A DNA stretch of 64,000 bases from Canibacter sp052085365 (GCA_052085365.1 JBQDFP010000003.1:62001-126000); one strand, 5' to 3'; counted from the first letter of the stretch, positions 51,476 to 60,379 are shown. Notes: generated by a model not told the origin, from the letters alone. Numbers and translations: made by a program.

Positions 51476-52867
51476 ATGCCGAACACGAAAACTCGCCTCG
51501 GGGTCAGCGCCTGGGCAATCAGTCTGTTTTTGCTGACCCTGGGAAGTAACGGCGTACGCAGCTTGATCGGTTGGACCGGCTTCCTGATCGCAGTGGCCGT
51601 GATCTTTGGCATTGGCATCTGGTTACTCATTCGCCACAGCCCGGAACGCTTCAAGTGGTACCGGGTACCAAAACCACTGTTCGCGATGCTGTTTCTGGCT
51701 GCACTATCGATTTTGTGGTCAGCGTATCGACTTGAATCAACACTGGGTGTGATCGCACAACTGGTCACCACCGGGGCAGCGGTGAGCATCGCAACAGTGC
51801 TCTCATGGCATGAAATTCTGCGCACGCTTTCGACCGCGTTACGGTATTTGCTTGGGTTGTCGCTTCTGTTTGAAATTTTTGTCGCCCTGTACTTTGGGCA
51901 TCCCATTCTGCAGGGTTTTGTCGACGTCGACGACCCTGAAAATCCCTCCAAACTGCTCTACTGGTCGCGCGCACTCATCTTCGAGGGCGGCCCCATTCAA
52001 GGACTGGTCGCGAACTCAGCCCTACTCGGCTTCGCTGCACTGTTAGCGCTGATCGTGTTCTCGATACAGTTGCGCGGCGGCCTGGTCGGTCGCGTACACG
52101 GCTGGTTCTGGGTTCTTGTCGCGGTCGCAACGCTGCTACTCACACGTGCGGCAACGGTCACCGTTGCACTCCTGGTCGTGGTCGTGTCGCTTGTGTTCGC
52201 GCTCTGGGCCCGGCGTATCGGCGAGAAACGCACCCCCGTCTATGTGGTTGGTGCGTCCCTGCTCGCGGTATCGGTGGCTATCGCAATCACCGCCCGGTCA
52301 TGGCTGCTGCCGTTGCTCGGCAAGAGCCCTGACCTGACGGGCCGCTTCGAAATTTGGGAAAAAGTTTCAGCTCTCGCGTCTGAACGTCCCGCCTTCGGCT
52401 GGGGTTGGATTAGCTACTGGGCCCCCTGGGTTGAACCGTTCAAGAGCCTTGACACCAAAGTGGGCCTGCCAGTAATGCACGCCCACAACGCGTGGCTTGA
52501 CGTGTGGCTCCAGCTCGGCTGGGTTGGGGTTATCTTGTTTGCACTGCTGGTGCTGATGACCCTGCAGCGGGTGTGGTGCCGCGCAGTTGACGCACCGCGT
52601 CGCGGCCGCGGTGAGACACTCCCCTACGCCACCTCAACCCTCTTCCCGTGGCTGGTGATGTCTGCGCTCGTCGTACAGTCGCTCACTGAAAGCCGGCTGC
52701 TGGTTGAAAGTGGTTGGCTGCTACTGATTATTTTTGCGGTCAAGGCACGCATCGATTACGAGCTGCCATCGCTCGAAGACGAACCGCCGCGTATTCCGTG
52801 GCGGCATATTCCAATTGTTCGCGACCAGCATCGCAAGAAACCCACACCCCAGTTCACCGATTCGTAA
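51476..52867 (+). CDS. O-antigen ligase/polymerase-like membrane protein
   Basis: A 463-residue protein with about eleven membrane helices and the Wzy_C/WaaL-type large loop: SPDLTGRFEIWEKVSALASERPAFGWGWISYWAPWV followed by MHAHNAWLDVWLQLGWVGV. Conserved Arg (GRFEIW) and His (HAHNAWL) are the usual ligase residues. It probably ligates or polymerises a lipid-linked glycan at the outer face. It begins the galactan locus and runs with the GlfT2 gene 46 bases downstream, so it may handle the galactan or a decorating polymer, an inference. Confidence 0.85.
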   Translation: MPNTKTRLGVSAWAISLFLLTLGSNGVRSLIGWTGFLIAVAVIFGIGIWLLIRHSPERFKWYRVPKPLFAMLFLAALSILWSAYRLESTLGVIAQLVTTGAAVSIATVLSWHEILRTLSTALRYLLGLSLLFEIFVALYFGHPILQGFVDVDDPENPSKLLYWSRALIFEGGPIQGLVANSALLGFAALLALIVFSIQLRGGLVGRVHGWFWVLVAVATLLLTRAATVTVALLVVVVSLVFALWARRIGEKRTPVYVVGASLLAVSVAIAITARSWLLPLLGKSPDLTGRFEIWEKVSALASERPAFGWGWISYWAPWVEPFKSLDTKVGLPVMHAHNAWLDVWLQLGWVGVILFALLVLMTLQRVWCRAVDAPRRGRGETLPYATSTLFPWLVMSALVVQSLTESRLLVESGWLLLIIFAVKARIDYELPSLEDEPPRIPWRHIPIVRDQHRKKPTPQFTDS

Positions 52868-52912
52868 CCTCCCGCTTTTACACTGAACGAGCTCGTTGCC
52901 AGAAAGGTTCAG

Positions 52913-54844
52913 ATGAACACCGTCGTACAGCACGTGGTCTTCCCCGATCAGGGCGACCCCGACCTGCTCCCCCTCTACGCTGACCCAGAAACGTGGACGT
53001 CAGCCGATGAAGACCCGCTCCGTTTAAGCGCGGTCGCAAGCATCGATAACGTGCTTTCTCGCTCAAGTGTGCGGGTGCGCGAGGGACGTCGTGTGTCGTA
53101 CGGCACGTACTTCAACGCGTTCCCTGCTTCCTACTGGCAACGGTGGACGACGGTCCGTGAAGTTACCCTCACGCTCCGCACAGAAGGCACTGGTTCGGTG
53201 CTCGTATATCGTTCAAACTCGGGCGGGCAGCAGCAGCGGATGCAGTCCGCTGCTCTGACGGGTGAAAGTGAAGTGTCGTTCACGCTGCCGCTGAACACTT
53301 TCGGTGACGGTGGCTGGTACTGGTTTGATCTGATCGCCGGTGATGGTGATCTTCGTTTAGTTAGCGGCACCTGGTCGACCGACACAGAACCGGTTGAAAC
53401 CGGCAAACTCAGTCTCGGCATGACTACGTACAACAAACCAAACTATTGTGTGTCAACGCTGCAGGCCATAGCCGACAATCCCGATCTGGTTGCCGAACTT
53501 GACCAGATCCTTCTCGTTGATCAGGGCACGCAGAAAGTTCGCGACGAAGCAGGGTTTGACGAGGTTGCCAAGAAACTCGAGGGCACACTGCGCGTGATCG
53601 AACAGCCCAACCTGGGCGGTTCAGGCGGGTTTTCTCGTGCCATGGCAGAAACACTCGAACTCGACGACACTGACTTTTTGCTGCTGCTCGACGACGATAT
53701 TGAATTCGAGACTGAAAGCGCACTTCGCGCCTTGCAGTTCGGTCGGTTCAGCCGTAGCCCGGTCATAGTGGGCGGTCACATGTTCGACCTACTCGATAAA
53801 CCCGTTATGCATGCCTGGGCAGAAACCGTAGACGAACACCTCTTCAACTGGGGACCGTCATTTCCGGAACAAAACCGGCACGACTTCCGCGAAGCAAACC
53901 TGCGACAAACCCCGTGGATGCATGCCCGACTCGACGCCGACTATAACGGTTGGTGGATGTGCATGATCCCGAAAAAAATCATCGCTGACATTGGTTTGTC
54001 ACTGCCCGCATTCATTAAATGGGACGACGCCGAATATGGGCTGCGTGCACGAGAAGCCGGCTATCGGACCGTCTCGCTCCCAGGTGTTGCACTGTGGCAT
54101 GTGTCGTGGCTCGACAAAGATGACAGCCAAGACTGGCAAGCCTACTTCCATACCCGCAATCGAATTATTGCGGGGCTCCTGCATTCGAACCAGCCAAAGG
54201 GAGGCGGGCTTCTCCAAAACAGCGGCCGGCAAGACATCAAGAAGCTATTCAACATGCAGTATTACGCGGTCCAGCTCGCCGTCAACGGACTGCAGGCAGT
54301 GCTTGATGGGCCCGACAGACTGCACGAGACGATTGTGACGGCAATGCCGCACGCGCGTGAGATTGCGAAAGACTACCCTGAGACGCGCGTCTATCGTCCC
54401 GAAGACACTGACCTGCCACCAGCGCGCGGAGGTCGCGCACTGCCGATTCTCGGGGACCCGGGCGAAGGACGGCCAGAGGGCGCAAAGCTTGCCGCATACG
54501 TTCTGAAGCAGTGGCCGAAGCACTGGCGTCGTAGCGCTGCCGAAGACGACCAGAAACAGCCGGAGCTTGAGTATGCGAAACGTGACGCGAAATGGTGGAT
54601 TATTCCGAACCATCAGAGTGTCATTGTCGGCACCGCAGATGGTTCAGGAAAGTCTTGGTACCGGCACGACCAGACGAAGTTCCGTCGGCTCTGGAAAGAA
54701 AGCCGTCGGCTGACGCGTGAGATCGAAAAGAACTGGGATGCTCTCGCTGAACAGTATCGTCGCGCACTGCCTGAAATTACGTCAGTCGCAAGTTGGAAAC
54801 AGACCTTCGGAGTCGACACCGGCGCCGCGACTGACAAGAAATAG
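52913..54844 (+). CDS. glfT2: galactofuranosyltransferase GlfT2
   Basis: This 643-residue processive enzyme builds the galactan chain from UDP-galactofuranose. An N-terminal beta-sandwich (1-150) precedes the GT-A domain with DDD at 260-262 (LLLLDDDIEFE), catalytic-base region Asp371/Asp372 (KWDDAEYGLRA) and the metal His396 (ALWHVSW), essentially at the positions known for Mycobacterium GlfT2. A helical C-terminal bundle follows. ATG 52913 has AGAAAGG upstream. Galactan occurs outside the mycolate group in several actinobacteria. Its terminator lies at 54864. Confidence 0.93.
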   Translation: MNTVVQHVVFPDQGDPDLLPLYADPETWTSADEDPLRLSAVASIDNVLSRSSVRVREGRRVSYGTYFNAFPASYWQRWTTVREVTLTLRTEGTGSVLVYRSNSGGQQQRMQSAALTGESEVSFTLPLNTFGDGGWYWFDLIAGDGDLRLVSGTWSTDTEPVETGKLSLGMTTYNKPNYCVSTLQAIADNPDLVAELDQILLVDQGTQKVRDEAGFDEVAKKLEGTLRVIEQPNLGGSGGFSRAMAETLELDDTDFLLLLDDDIEFETESALRALQFGRFSRSPVIVGGHMFDLLDKPVMHAWAETVDEHLFNWGPSFPEQNRHDFREANLRQTPWMHARLDADYNGWWMCMIPKKIIADIGLSLPAFIKWDDAEYGLRAREAGYRTVSLPGVALWHVSWLDKDDSQDWQAYFHTRNRIIAGLLHSNQPKGGGLLQNSGRQDIKKLFNMQYYAVQLAVNGLQAVLDGPDRLHETIVTAMPHAREIAKDYPETRVYRPEDTDLPPARGGRALPILGDPGEGRPEGAKLAAYVLKQWPKHWRRSAAEDDQKQPELEYAKRDAKWWIIPNHQSVIVGTADGSGKSWYRHDQTKFRRLWKESRRLTREIEKNWDALAEQYRRALPEITSVASWKQTFGVDTGAATDKK

Positions 54845-54863
54845 CTTGGAATAGGCTCGAAAG

Positions 54864-54903
54864 AAGCGCCGCAGCTGGCACACTCCGTGCAGCTGCGGCG
54901 CTT
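54864..54903. terminator. terminator after glfT2
   Basis: A perfect 14-base stem, AAGCGCCGCAGCTG and its complement, with a 12-base loop, followed by a short T-rich run. It serves the convergent glfT2 and glf genes. Confidence 0.85.
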
Positions 54904-54911
54904 GGTTATTT

Positions 54912-55146
54912 CCACTAAATAGCGGTTTAGAATTTAGCCGAGTTTTTTGAGGAACATGGAACGCCCCCAACCCATCGCCAAAAGCAAANNNNNNNNNNAC
55001 CTCCCCCCCAAAACCAGCGCCCCAACCCCGAGAGCCCACCCCGCCGCCGCCCCTCAAAAGAAATCGTTTGGACGGGGCTCCACACACCCCCCCCCGGGGC
55101 CACCGCCGGGGCGGCGGCGCCGCTTCTTTATTGCCTCTAATTCGCG
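54912..55146. other. scaffold gap with unmerged, error-rich contig ends
   Basis: Ten Ns (54989-54998) lie in a short, C/G-rich low-quality stretch. The left flank (about 54926-54986) reads like a degraded copy of the last bases of glf at 55147-55205: both share GCCGAGTTT, GGAACATGGA and ATCGCCA in the same order with scattered mismatches. The right flank (about 55095-55140) in turn resembles the hairpin and spacer after glfT2. The true spacer is probably a single terminator, with the repeat an assembly artefact. No gene is credible here. Confidence 0.75.
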
Positions 55147-56292
55147 TTAGAGAATGTCGCCGAGTTTGTTGCGGAACATGGACAGCGCCGACCCGATCGC
55201 CATATGCATATCGAGGTACTGATAGGTGCCGAGGCGGCCACCAAACAACACGCGCTCTTCTTTGTCGCTGAGCTCACGGTAGCGTTTCAACATTTCGCGG
55301 TCTTCTGCGGTGTTTACCGGGTAGTACGGTTCGTCGTCGCGGTTGGCGAAGCGTGAGAATTCACGCATGATGACCGTTTTGTCGTTCGGGTACCAGTCAC
55401 GTTCGGGGTGGAAGTGTCGGAACTCGTGAATTCGAGTGTAGGGAACGTCAGCGTCGGCATAGTTCATGACGCTGGTGCCTTGGTAGTCACCCACGTTTTT
55501 CACTTCGGTTTCAAAGTCGAGGGTGCGCCAGGACAGTTCTCCTTCTGAATAGTCGAAGTAACGGTCAACCGGGCCCGTGTACACGACCGGGACCTGCCCA
55601 ACGGTGTCTTTCTTGTTGAGCGGCTGCGACTCGTCAAAGAAATCGGTTTCGAGTTTCACCTCAATATTCGGATGGTCCGCCATACGCTCAAGCCATGCCG
55701 TGTAGCCGTCTACGGGCAGGCCCTCGTAGGTGTCGCTGAAGTATCGGTTGTTGTAGTTGTAACGCACCGGCAGGCGGCTAATCACTTCTCCGGGAAGCTC
55801 AGTGATTGGAGTCTGCCACTGTTTCGCGGTGTAGTCGCGAATAAACGCTTCGAAGAGTGGCCGCCCGATCAGCGAGATGCCTTTTTCTTCCAGGTTCTTT
55901 GCTTCTTTCGTGTCAAACTCTGACGCCTGTTCTGCGATCAACGCTTTGGCTTCTTCCGGGCTGAGCGCCTTGCGAAAGAACTGGTTGATCGTTCCCAGGT
56001 TGATGGGCAACGGGTATACCTCGCCCTGAAAGGTCGAGTAGACGCGGTGCTGATAGTTGGTGAATTCCGTGAACTGGGTCACGTAATCCCACACGTTCTG
56101 CGTTGAAGTGTGGAACAGGTGTGCACCGTATTTGTGCACTTCGATGCCTGTGTCGGGGTCAGCTTCGGAGTACGCGTTTCCGCCAATATGGTGGCGGCGG
56201 TCAATGACGGTCACTTTTTTACCGAGCTCACGGGCGGCTCGCTCAGCGATCGTCAAGCCAAAGAAACCGGAGCCAACTACAAGAAGATCCAT
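55147..56292 (-). CDS. glf: UDP-galactopyranose mutase
   Basis: A 381-residue FAD enzyme converting UDP-galactopyranose to UDP-galactofuranose, the donor for both galactofuranosyltransferases here. It has the FAD site LLVVGSGFFGLTIAERAA, IDRRHHIGGNAYSE, the YGAHLFHTS loop, NLGTINQFF, the mobile-loop Arg region IGRPLFEAFIRDYTAKQW, and FGGRLGTYQYLDMHMAIGSAL at the end. ATG 56292 is chosen over a TTG at 56313; neither has a strong ribosome site. It is convergent with glfT2 and divergent from the LicD-methyltransferase gene. Confidence 0.96.
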   Translation of the reverse strand: MDLLVVGSGFFGLTIAERAARELGKKVTVIDRRHHIGGNAYSEADPDTGIEVHKYGAHLFHTSTQNVWDYVTQFTEFTNYQHRVYSTFQGEVYPLPINLGTINQFFRKALSPEEAKALIAEQASEFDTKEAKNLEEKGISLIGRPLFEAFIRDYTAKQWQTPITELPGEVISRLPVRYNYNNRYFSDTYEGLPVDGYTAWLERMADHPNIEVKLETDFFDESQPLNKKDTVGQVPVVYTGPVDRYFDYSEGELSWRTLDFETEVKNVGDYQGTSVMNYADADVPYTRIHEFRHFHPERDWYPNDKTVIMREFSRFANRDDEPYYPVNTAEDREMLKRYRELSDKEERVLFGGRLGTYQYLDMHMAIGSALSMFRNKLGDIL

Positions 56293-56371
56293 ACGGCACA
56301 GCTTAGAGGTCAAAATTCAGCCTCAGGCATAGCCTCGCATAGACTTGCAATAATTTAACGGGAATTCATTT

Positions 56372-58213
56372 ATGTCACTCACACAACTTGCGAACCAGAA
56401 GTCCGTGCATTTGCCGAGCATCGCGGACGATCTCGCATCGGTTGATGTTTGCTTTGATGGGCAGCGCGTCTGGTCAATAGACGTGCGCGAATTTGATTCT
56501 TCCGGCCCACGTTCTGTGAACTGGCCGAAGTCGCTTGTGCCGTATCTGCGCGGCACGACACAGCTGTCACTGCATGATTCAGCCACGGGCGATGAGATCG
56601 AATCAGCAGAGGTCGAGTTTTCAACTGACCCGGCACGCACGAGCGTGACCGATGATCGGGGCAACTTTCTCGCGGTGAACAAGTGGGGTCGGGTTGCGAA
56701 GACGCTCACTCGCAGTGACGACAGCATTCACGAACGTATCCTTGACCACACGACTGATCTGGTGCAGTTCCTTGAAGAACGCAACCTGCGCCCTTTCGTT
56801 GTTGGCGGGACGCTCTTGGGCGGCGTTCGTGACGGCGCGCTCCTCCCACACGATGATGATGCCGATATCGCGTACCTGTCGCAATACACCAATCCGACCG
56901 ATGTGGCTCGTGAGGGTTTCCAGCTCGGGCACGAACTGGACCAGGCCAGGTATGAGCTTGTTCGTCACAGTGCCACTCACATGCAGCTGTACTTTCGTGA
57001 CGAAGACGGCAACCTCGATCACTATGTTGACGTGTTTTCTGCGTTCTTCGACGAAGACGGGTTTATCAACCAGCCTTTCCATGTGCGTGGTGAGATGGAT
57101 CCAGAAGACATGCTCCCCTTTAGCACTGTCACCATCATGGATCGCAGCTACCCTGCCCCGCAGAACCCAGACCGCTGGTTGACGATCAACTATGACGAGC
57201 ATTGGCGCATCCCCATTCCGGGCTTTCACCTTGCGACACCGCGTTCGACCAGCCGCCGGTTTCAAAACTGGTTTGGCTCGTACCATTTCAAACGCGACTA
57301 CTGGAACGACGAGTTTGACGAGCATGGTGCTGATCTCGCCCAGAAGTGGCAACTCGGTGCTGATTGGATTGCCGAGCACACGAACTTGCTAGCTGCGCCA
57401 CAGTTGCTTGAAATTGGTGGGGGCTCCGGCCAGCTCGCCGAGAGGCTTTCGAGCGAGGCGCGACGCGTCGTCACTTCTGACTACGCCAAGCCCGCGCTTC
57501 GCTTGGCAGAAGCACGTGGCGTCGAAACGTTGCATGTGAATCTTTACCGTACGCTCTCGCTTTTGGCCCCGCGTGATGCTGGCTTTGATGGTCCCTTTGA
57601 TCTCATCGCAAACCATTTGCTTGAACAGGTGGGGCATTTGGCTCGCGGCAATATTTTGCGGCTCGCACGCATGGCGGTGCGGTCAGGTGGCACCGCGATC
57701 GTCACAACATGGGGCAGGCCCGCGCCCGATGTGAACTTCAGTGACCCCACAACCTGGCATCTTGAGAAATATGAGATTGCGCGTGACGCGAAGAAGCTTG
57801 GGCTACAGACCGAGTTCTTCGACATTCCTGCGTCAGGCGATGCTGCTGGAAGACGTCCTTATGCTGCACAATTTTCAGCTGGCACGGGTACGATCAATCT
57901 GCCACCAAAGGAGAGAACCTTGAAGAATCAACTACGCAGGCTCGCACGCCGTGCCCTTCCGGGCGGAACCGGCGAGCGCGTTGAAGTGTTGAACGAACGT
58001 GTGAAGGCTCTCGAAGCTGAACTTGACGAATACCGTCGAGACAGTTTGCGGGTTGCTGAGATGCTTGACGTTATTGAGCAGGCACTCGACACGAATCGTA
58101 TTCCTCAAGGCAGTGTCACACGCACTGCAACTCAAGTTGCAGAAACCACGACTGACCCTGCGGCGGCTAACAACACCTCGAGTCAAGATTTGCACACGAA
58201 CGAACAGGAATAG
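56372..58213 (+). CDS. LicD-domain/methyltransferase fusion with C-terminal coiled coil
   Basis: A 613-residue cytosolic fusion. Residues 1-105 are a beta-rich N-terminal domain of unknown type. A LicD-like nucleotidyltransferase/phosphotransferase domain spans about 115-300, with FVVGGTLLGGVRDG near 141 and the catalytic HDDDAD from 160. A class I methyltransferase follows from about 320, with the SAM loop LLEIGGGSGQLAERL near 346. A Glu/Arg-rich coiled coil at about 533-572 then leads into a low-complexity tail. LicD proteins add phospho-substituents to glycans. Flanked by glf and a GlfT1-like gene, it probably modifies galactan or its primer, an inference. TAGACT at 56340 is a likely -10. 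Confidence 0.82.
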   Translation: MSLTQLANQKSVHLPSIADDLASVDVCFDGQRVWSIDVREFDSSGPRSVNWPKSLVPYLRGTTQLSLHDSATGDEIESAEVEFSTDPARTSVTDDRGNFLAVNKWGRVAKTLTRSDDSIHERILDHTTDLVQFLEERNLRPFVVGGTLLGGVRDGALLPHDDDADIAYLSQYTNPTDVAREGFQLGHELDQARYELVRHSATHMQLYFRDEDGNLDHYVDVFSAFFDEDGFINQPFHVRGEMDPEDMLPFSTVTIMDRSYPAPQNPDRWLTINYDEHWRIPIPGFHLATPRSTSRRFQNWFGSYHFKRDYWNDEFDEHGADLAQKWQLGADWIAEHTNLLAAPQLLEIGGGSGQLAERLSSEARRVVTSDYAKPALRLAEARGVETLHVNLYRTLSLLAPRDAGFDGPFDLIANHLLEQVGHLARGNILRLARMAVRSGGTAIVTTWGRPAPDVNFSDPTTWHLEKYEIARDAKKLGLQTEFFDIPASGDAAGRRPYAAQFSAGTGTINLPPKERTLKNQLRRLARRALPGGTGERVEVLNERVKALEAELDEYRRDSLRVAEMLDVIEQALDTNRIPQGSVTRTATQVAETTTDPAAANNTSSQDLHTNEQE

Positions 58214-58222
58214 CCCGAGCGT

Positions 58223-59254
58223 ATGAGCCCAGCTACGAACGCATCAGCAGTCGCCCCCCGTCAGAAAGCTCCCGGGGCTTCAGCACCACACAAAACCGCG
58301 CGCGTTGCGGCAGTTATTGTCACATTCAACAGGCTCGCAAAGCTGCCCCGCACGATCAAGTCAGTGCTTGAGCAGACGCACGCCCCAGAGTGGGTGGTTA
58401 TCGTCAATAACGCCTCGACTGATGACACCAAAGCCTATTTGGATGGCCTGACGGACGAGCGTATCCATACCCTGCACCTTGACGAAAATCTTGGCGGTGC
58501 AGGCGGCTTCGAACACGGTATGGCACACGCAACTAACCTCGGCGCTGATTTTGTTTGGATCATGGACGACGACTGCTACCCAGATGACACGAGTCTCGAA
58601 GTGTTGCTTGAGCAGCGTGAGACCGGCAGCGAACTGGCGGGTCGCGAGATTCCGTTCGCCTGCTCCCTCGTACGGTTCATCGACGGGTCACTGTGTGAAA
58701 TGAATAACCCCATCATGACCTGGGATTGGCCGCGGCTCCAGCTTGCTGGACTGAATTCGAACCTTATTGTCGAATGCACGTTTGTGTCGGTACTTATCCC
58801 TACCTGGGCGCTGCAGGAAGTCGGTCTGCCACTTGGCGAATACTTTATTTGGTTTGACGACAAGGAATTTACGAAACGCCTCACTCGCGAGTACGGTCCC
58901 GGAATTATTTCGATGGACAGCGGAGTCGTTCACGACATGGGTGTTAACGCGGGCGTGAATTACCGACAAGTTGACGAGTCAAATATTTGGAAGTTTGAGA
59001 AAGGCACTCGGAATCAATCCGGATACCTTCGCTTCAATGAGGGTCGTCTCGCATACTCACTTTATGCCCTGCGCGTGTATCGAGAGATGCGTGAGGGCAA
59101 AGTATCGAAGCCGGTCAAGAAACGCATGTATCAAGCACTCAAAACCGGGTTCTCGTTTAACCCGAAACCGCGCTTTCCAAACGATGCTAGGTACAAGTCC
59201 CATGGGACCTCAGTACCCGGTTCATCGTTTACGAGCAGCAGGCAGAGCAACTAA
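58223..59254 (+). CDS. GlfT1-like galactofuranosyltransferase (GT2)
   Basis: This 343-residue GT-A enzyme has a disordered, basic N terminus (1-28), then VAAVIVTFNRLAKLPRTI, VVIVNNASTDDT, LGGAGGFEHGM, the DDD at 115-117 (WIMDDDCYPDD) and IWFDDKEFTKRL with a His in VVHDMG, as in galactofuranosyltransferases. It probably adds the first galactofuranose residues to the lipid-linked primer that GlfT2 extends. It starts nine bases after the LicD-methyltransferase stop. A strong hairpin covers its stop and spacer. Confidence 0.85.
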   Translation: MSPATNASAVAPRQKAPGASAPHKTARVAAVIVTFNRLAKLPRTIKSVLEQTHAPEWVVIVNNASTDDTKAYLDGLTDERIHTLHLDENLGGAGGFEHGMAHATNLGADFVWIMDDDCYPDDTSLEVLLEQRETGSELAGREIPFACSLVRFIDGSLCEMNNPIMTWDWPRLQLAGLNSNLIVECTFVSVLIPTWALQEVGLPLGEYFIWFDDKEFTKRLTREYGPGIISMDSGVVHDMGVNAGVNYRQVDESNIWKFEKGTRNQSGYLRFNEGRLAYSLYALRVYREMREGKVSKPVKKRMYQALKTGFSFNPKPRFPNDARYKSHGTSVPGSSFTSSRQSN

Positions 59255-59278
59255 CCGTTCGGTAAGCCGCTCTGCCTG
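59239..59278. terminator. bidirectional terminator overlapping GlfT1-like stop
   Basis: A ten-base perfect stem, CAGGCAGAGC and GCTCTGCCTG, encloses a shorter inner pairing (ACC...GGT). It lies between convergent GlfT1-like and DUF4190 genes. Confidence 0.7.
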
Positions 59279-59285
59279 ACTGTCA

Positions 59286-60176
59286 CTAGTTCGTGCTTGC
59301 GCACGCCATTGAGTCATCCATGACGGCGTTTTGCAGGTCTTCTTGAATACCTAGCAGCTTGTCTTGGTCTTTCGTGTTAATCGCGTCGTACGCATCCCCG
59401 TAGACTTGCTGGTTCGGGTGAGCACCGCGCTCATCTGCGAGCTTCTTGTACACGTCTGCCACTGCTGCTTCGTCAGAGATATCTACGCTTCCAGCTTCTT
59501 CAAGGGCCGAGCAGAACTCTGGTGACGGCGCTTCGCCTTCTGCTGCGTCTGAACTGTCAGGTTCAGTTGCATTTTCATCACCTGGATCTGCTGGAGTGCC
59601 CAGCTCGTCGTCATCACCGGGTGTCTGCGGTGCGGACTGTGAAGATTCAAGTTCTTCCATAGCGGTTGATACTTGGTTCGCTGCAACGACGCCAAAAATA
59701 ATTATGGTAACGATCGAAATCAGCCAGATCGCGGTGGCGACCCAGCCAATAATGATGCCGGCGATCGCGAGGCCTCGTCCGCGTTCGAATCGTTTCTTGA
59801 TCTGACTCAAGGAGATATGGCTCAAGATCGCGCCGACCGGACCAACGATGAACGCGAGTATGAAACCAACAACACTCAGGGTGTTCATTGGAGCGTTCGG
59901 GCCGGGTGCACCGGGAGCGCCGGGCTGCTGGTATGCAGGAGGGACCGGGGGCTGACCGGGACCACCAGCTGCGTTCACGTCGTACGGCTGCCCTGCATTC
60001 GGTGCATCGGGGCCAGCTGTTTGCGGCATACGGGTGGTCGGGTCGTCATTGCCTTCTGGACCGGAGTGTGCTGTCTCGGGAAGTCGCGTTGTAGGGCTGT
60101 CGGCATCACCGTACCCAGGGTTGTTGCCGCTGCCGTTGTCCGCAGGGTTTTCATTGGGCGGTTCGATGTTCGACAT
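59286..60176 (-). CDS. DUF4190 membrane protein
   Basis: A 296-residue protein. Its first 95 residues are Pro/Gly/Asn-rich and disordered, with two near-repeats (DSPTTRLPETA, DDPTTRMPQTA) that could be kinase targets. Two membrane helices at about 102-120 and 138-165 form the DUF4190 region, with ISLSQIKKRFERGRGLAIAGIIIGW between. The rest is a polar extracytoplasmic domain (about 170-296) with two Cys (PEFCSALEE; DSMACAST), probably disulfide-bonded. ATG 60176 follows AAGGAG. Function unknown; Thr-rich TTR repeats recall FHA-type phosphorylation sites, a guess. Confidence 0.82.
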   Translation of the reverse strand: MSNIEPPNENPADNGSGNNPGYGDADSPTTRLPETAHSGPEGNDDPTTRMPQTAGPDAPNAGQPYDVNAAGGPGQPPVPPAYQQPGAPGAPGPNAPMNTLSVVGFILAFIVGPVGAILSHISLSQIKKRFERGRGLAIAGIIIGWVATAIWLISIVTIIIFGVVAANQVSTAMEELESSQSAPQTPGDDDELGTPADPGDENATEPDSSDAAEGEAPSPEFCSALEEAGSVDISDEAAVADVYKKLADERGAHPNQQVYGDAYDAINTKDQDKLLGIQEDLQNAVMDDSMACASTN

Positions 60177-60308
60177 CGTATCGACTCCTTCGATGTGTGT
60201 AGAGGCCCTGAGACGCTCAGGAAAACGTGTAACGCGACGAGTTTAACTGACAGCGCCCAGTTATGAGTAGGCTTGAGGTAGGCGTGCCACTAGTCTGTGG
60301 CATCGCAT

Positions 60309-60379
60309 GGTGGGGTGGCTGAAGTGGAAGGCCGCAGCCCGCAAGGCTGTGTATGCAGGTTCGACTCCTGCCCCCACCT
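60309..60379 (+). tRNA. tRNA-Cys (GCA) with C at position 33
   Basis: A 71-base cloverleaf: acceptor GGTGGGG/CCCCACC with discriminator T, T arm GCAGG-TTCGACT-CCTGC, anticodon stem GCAGC/GCTGT and loop CCGCAAG with anticodon GCA at 60341-60343. The normal loop is CTGCAAA; here position 33 is C instead of the near-universal U. C32 and G38 could pair and shrink the loop. It may be a variant tRNA-Cys or a decayed one. CCA is not encoded. Confidence 0.85.

Noticed and set aside
56621..57379. 252-residue frame opposite the LicD-methyltransferase gene
   Set aside because: No domain or ribosome site; the plus-strand gene explains the bias.
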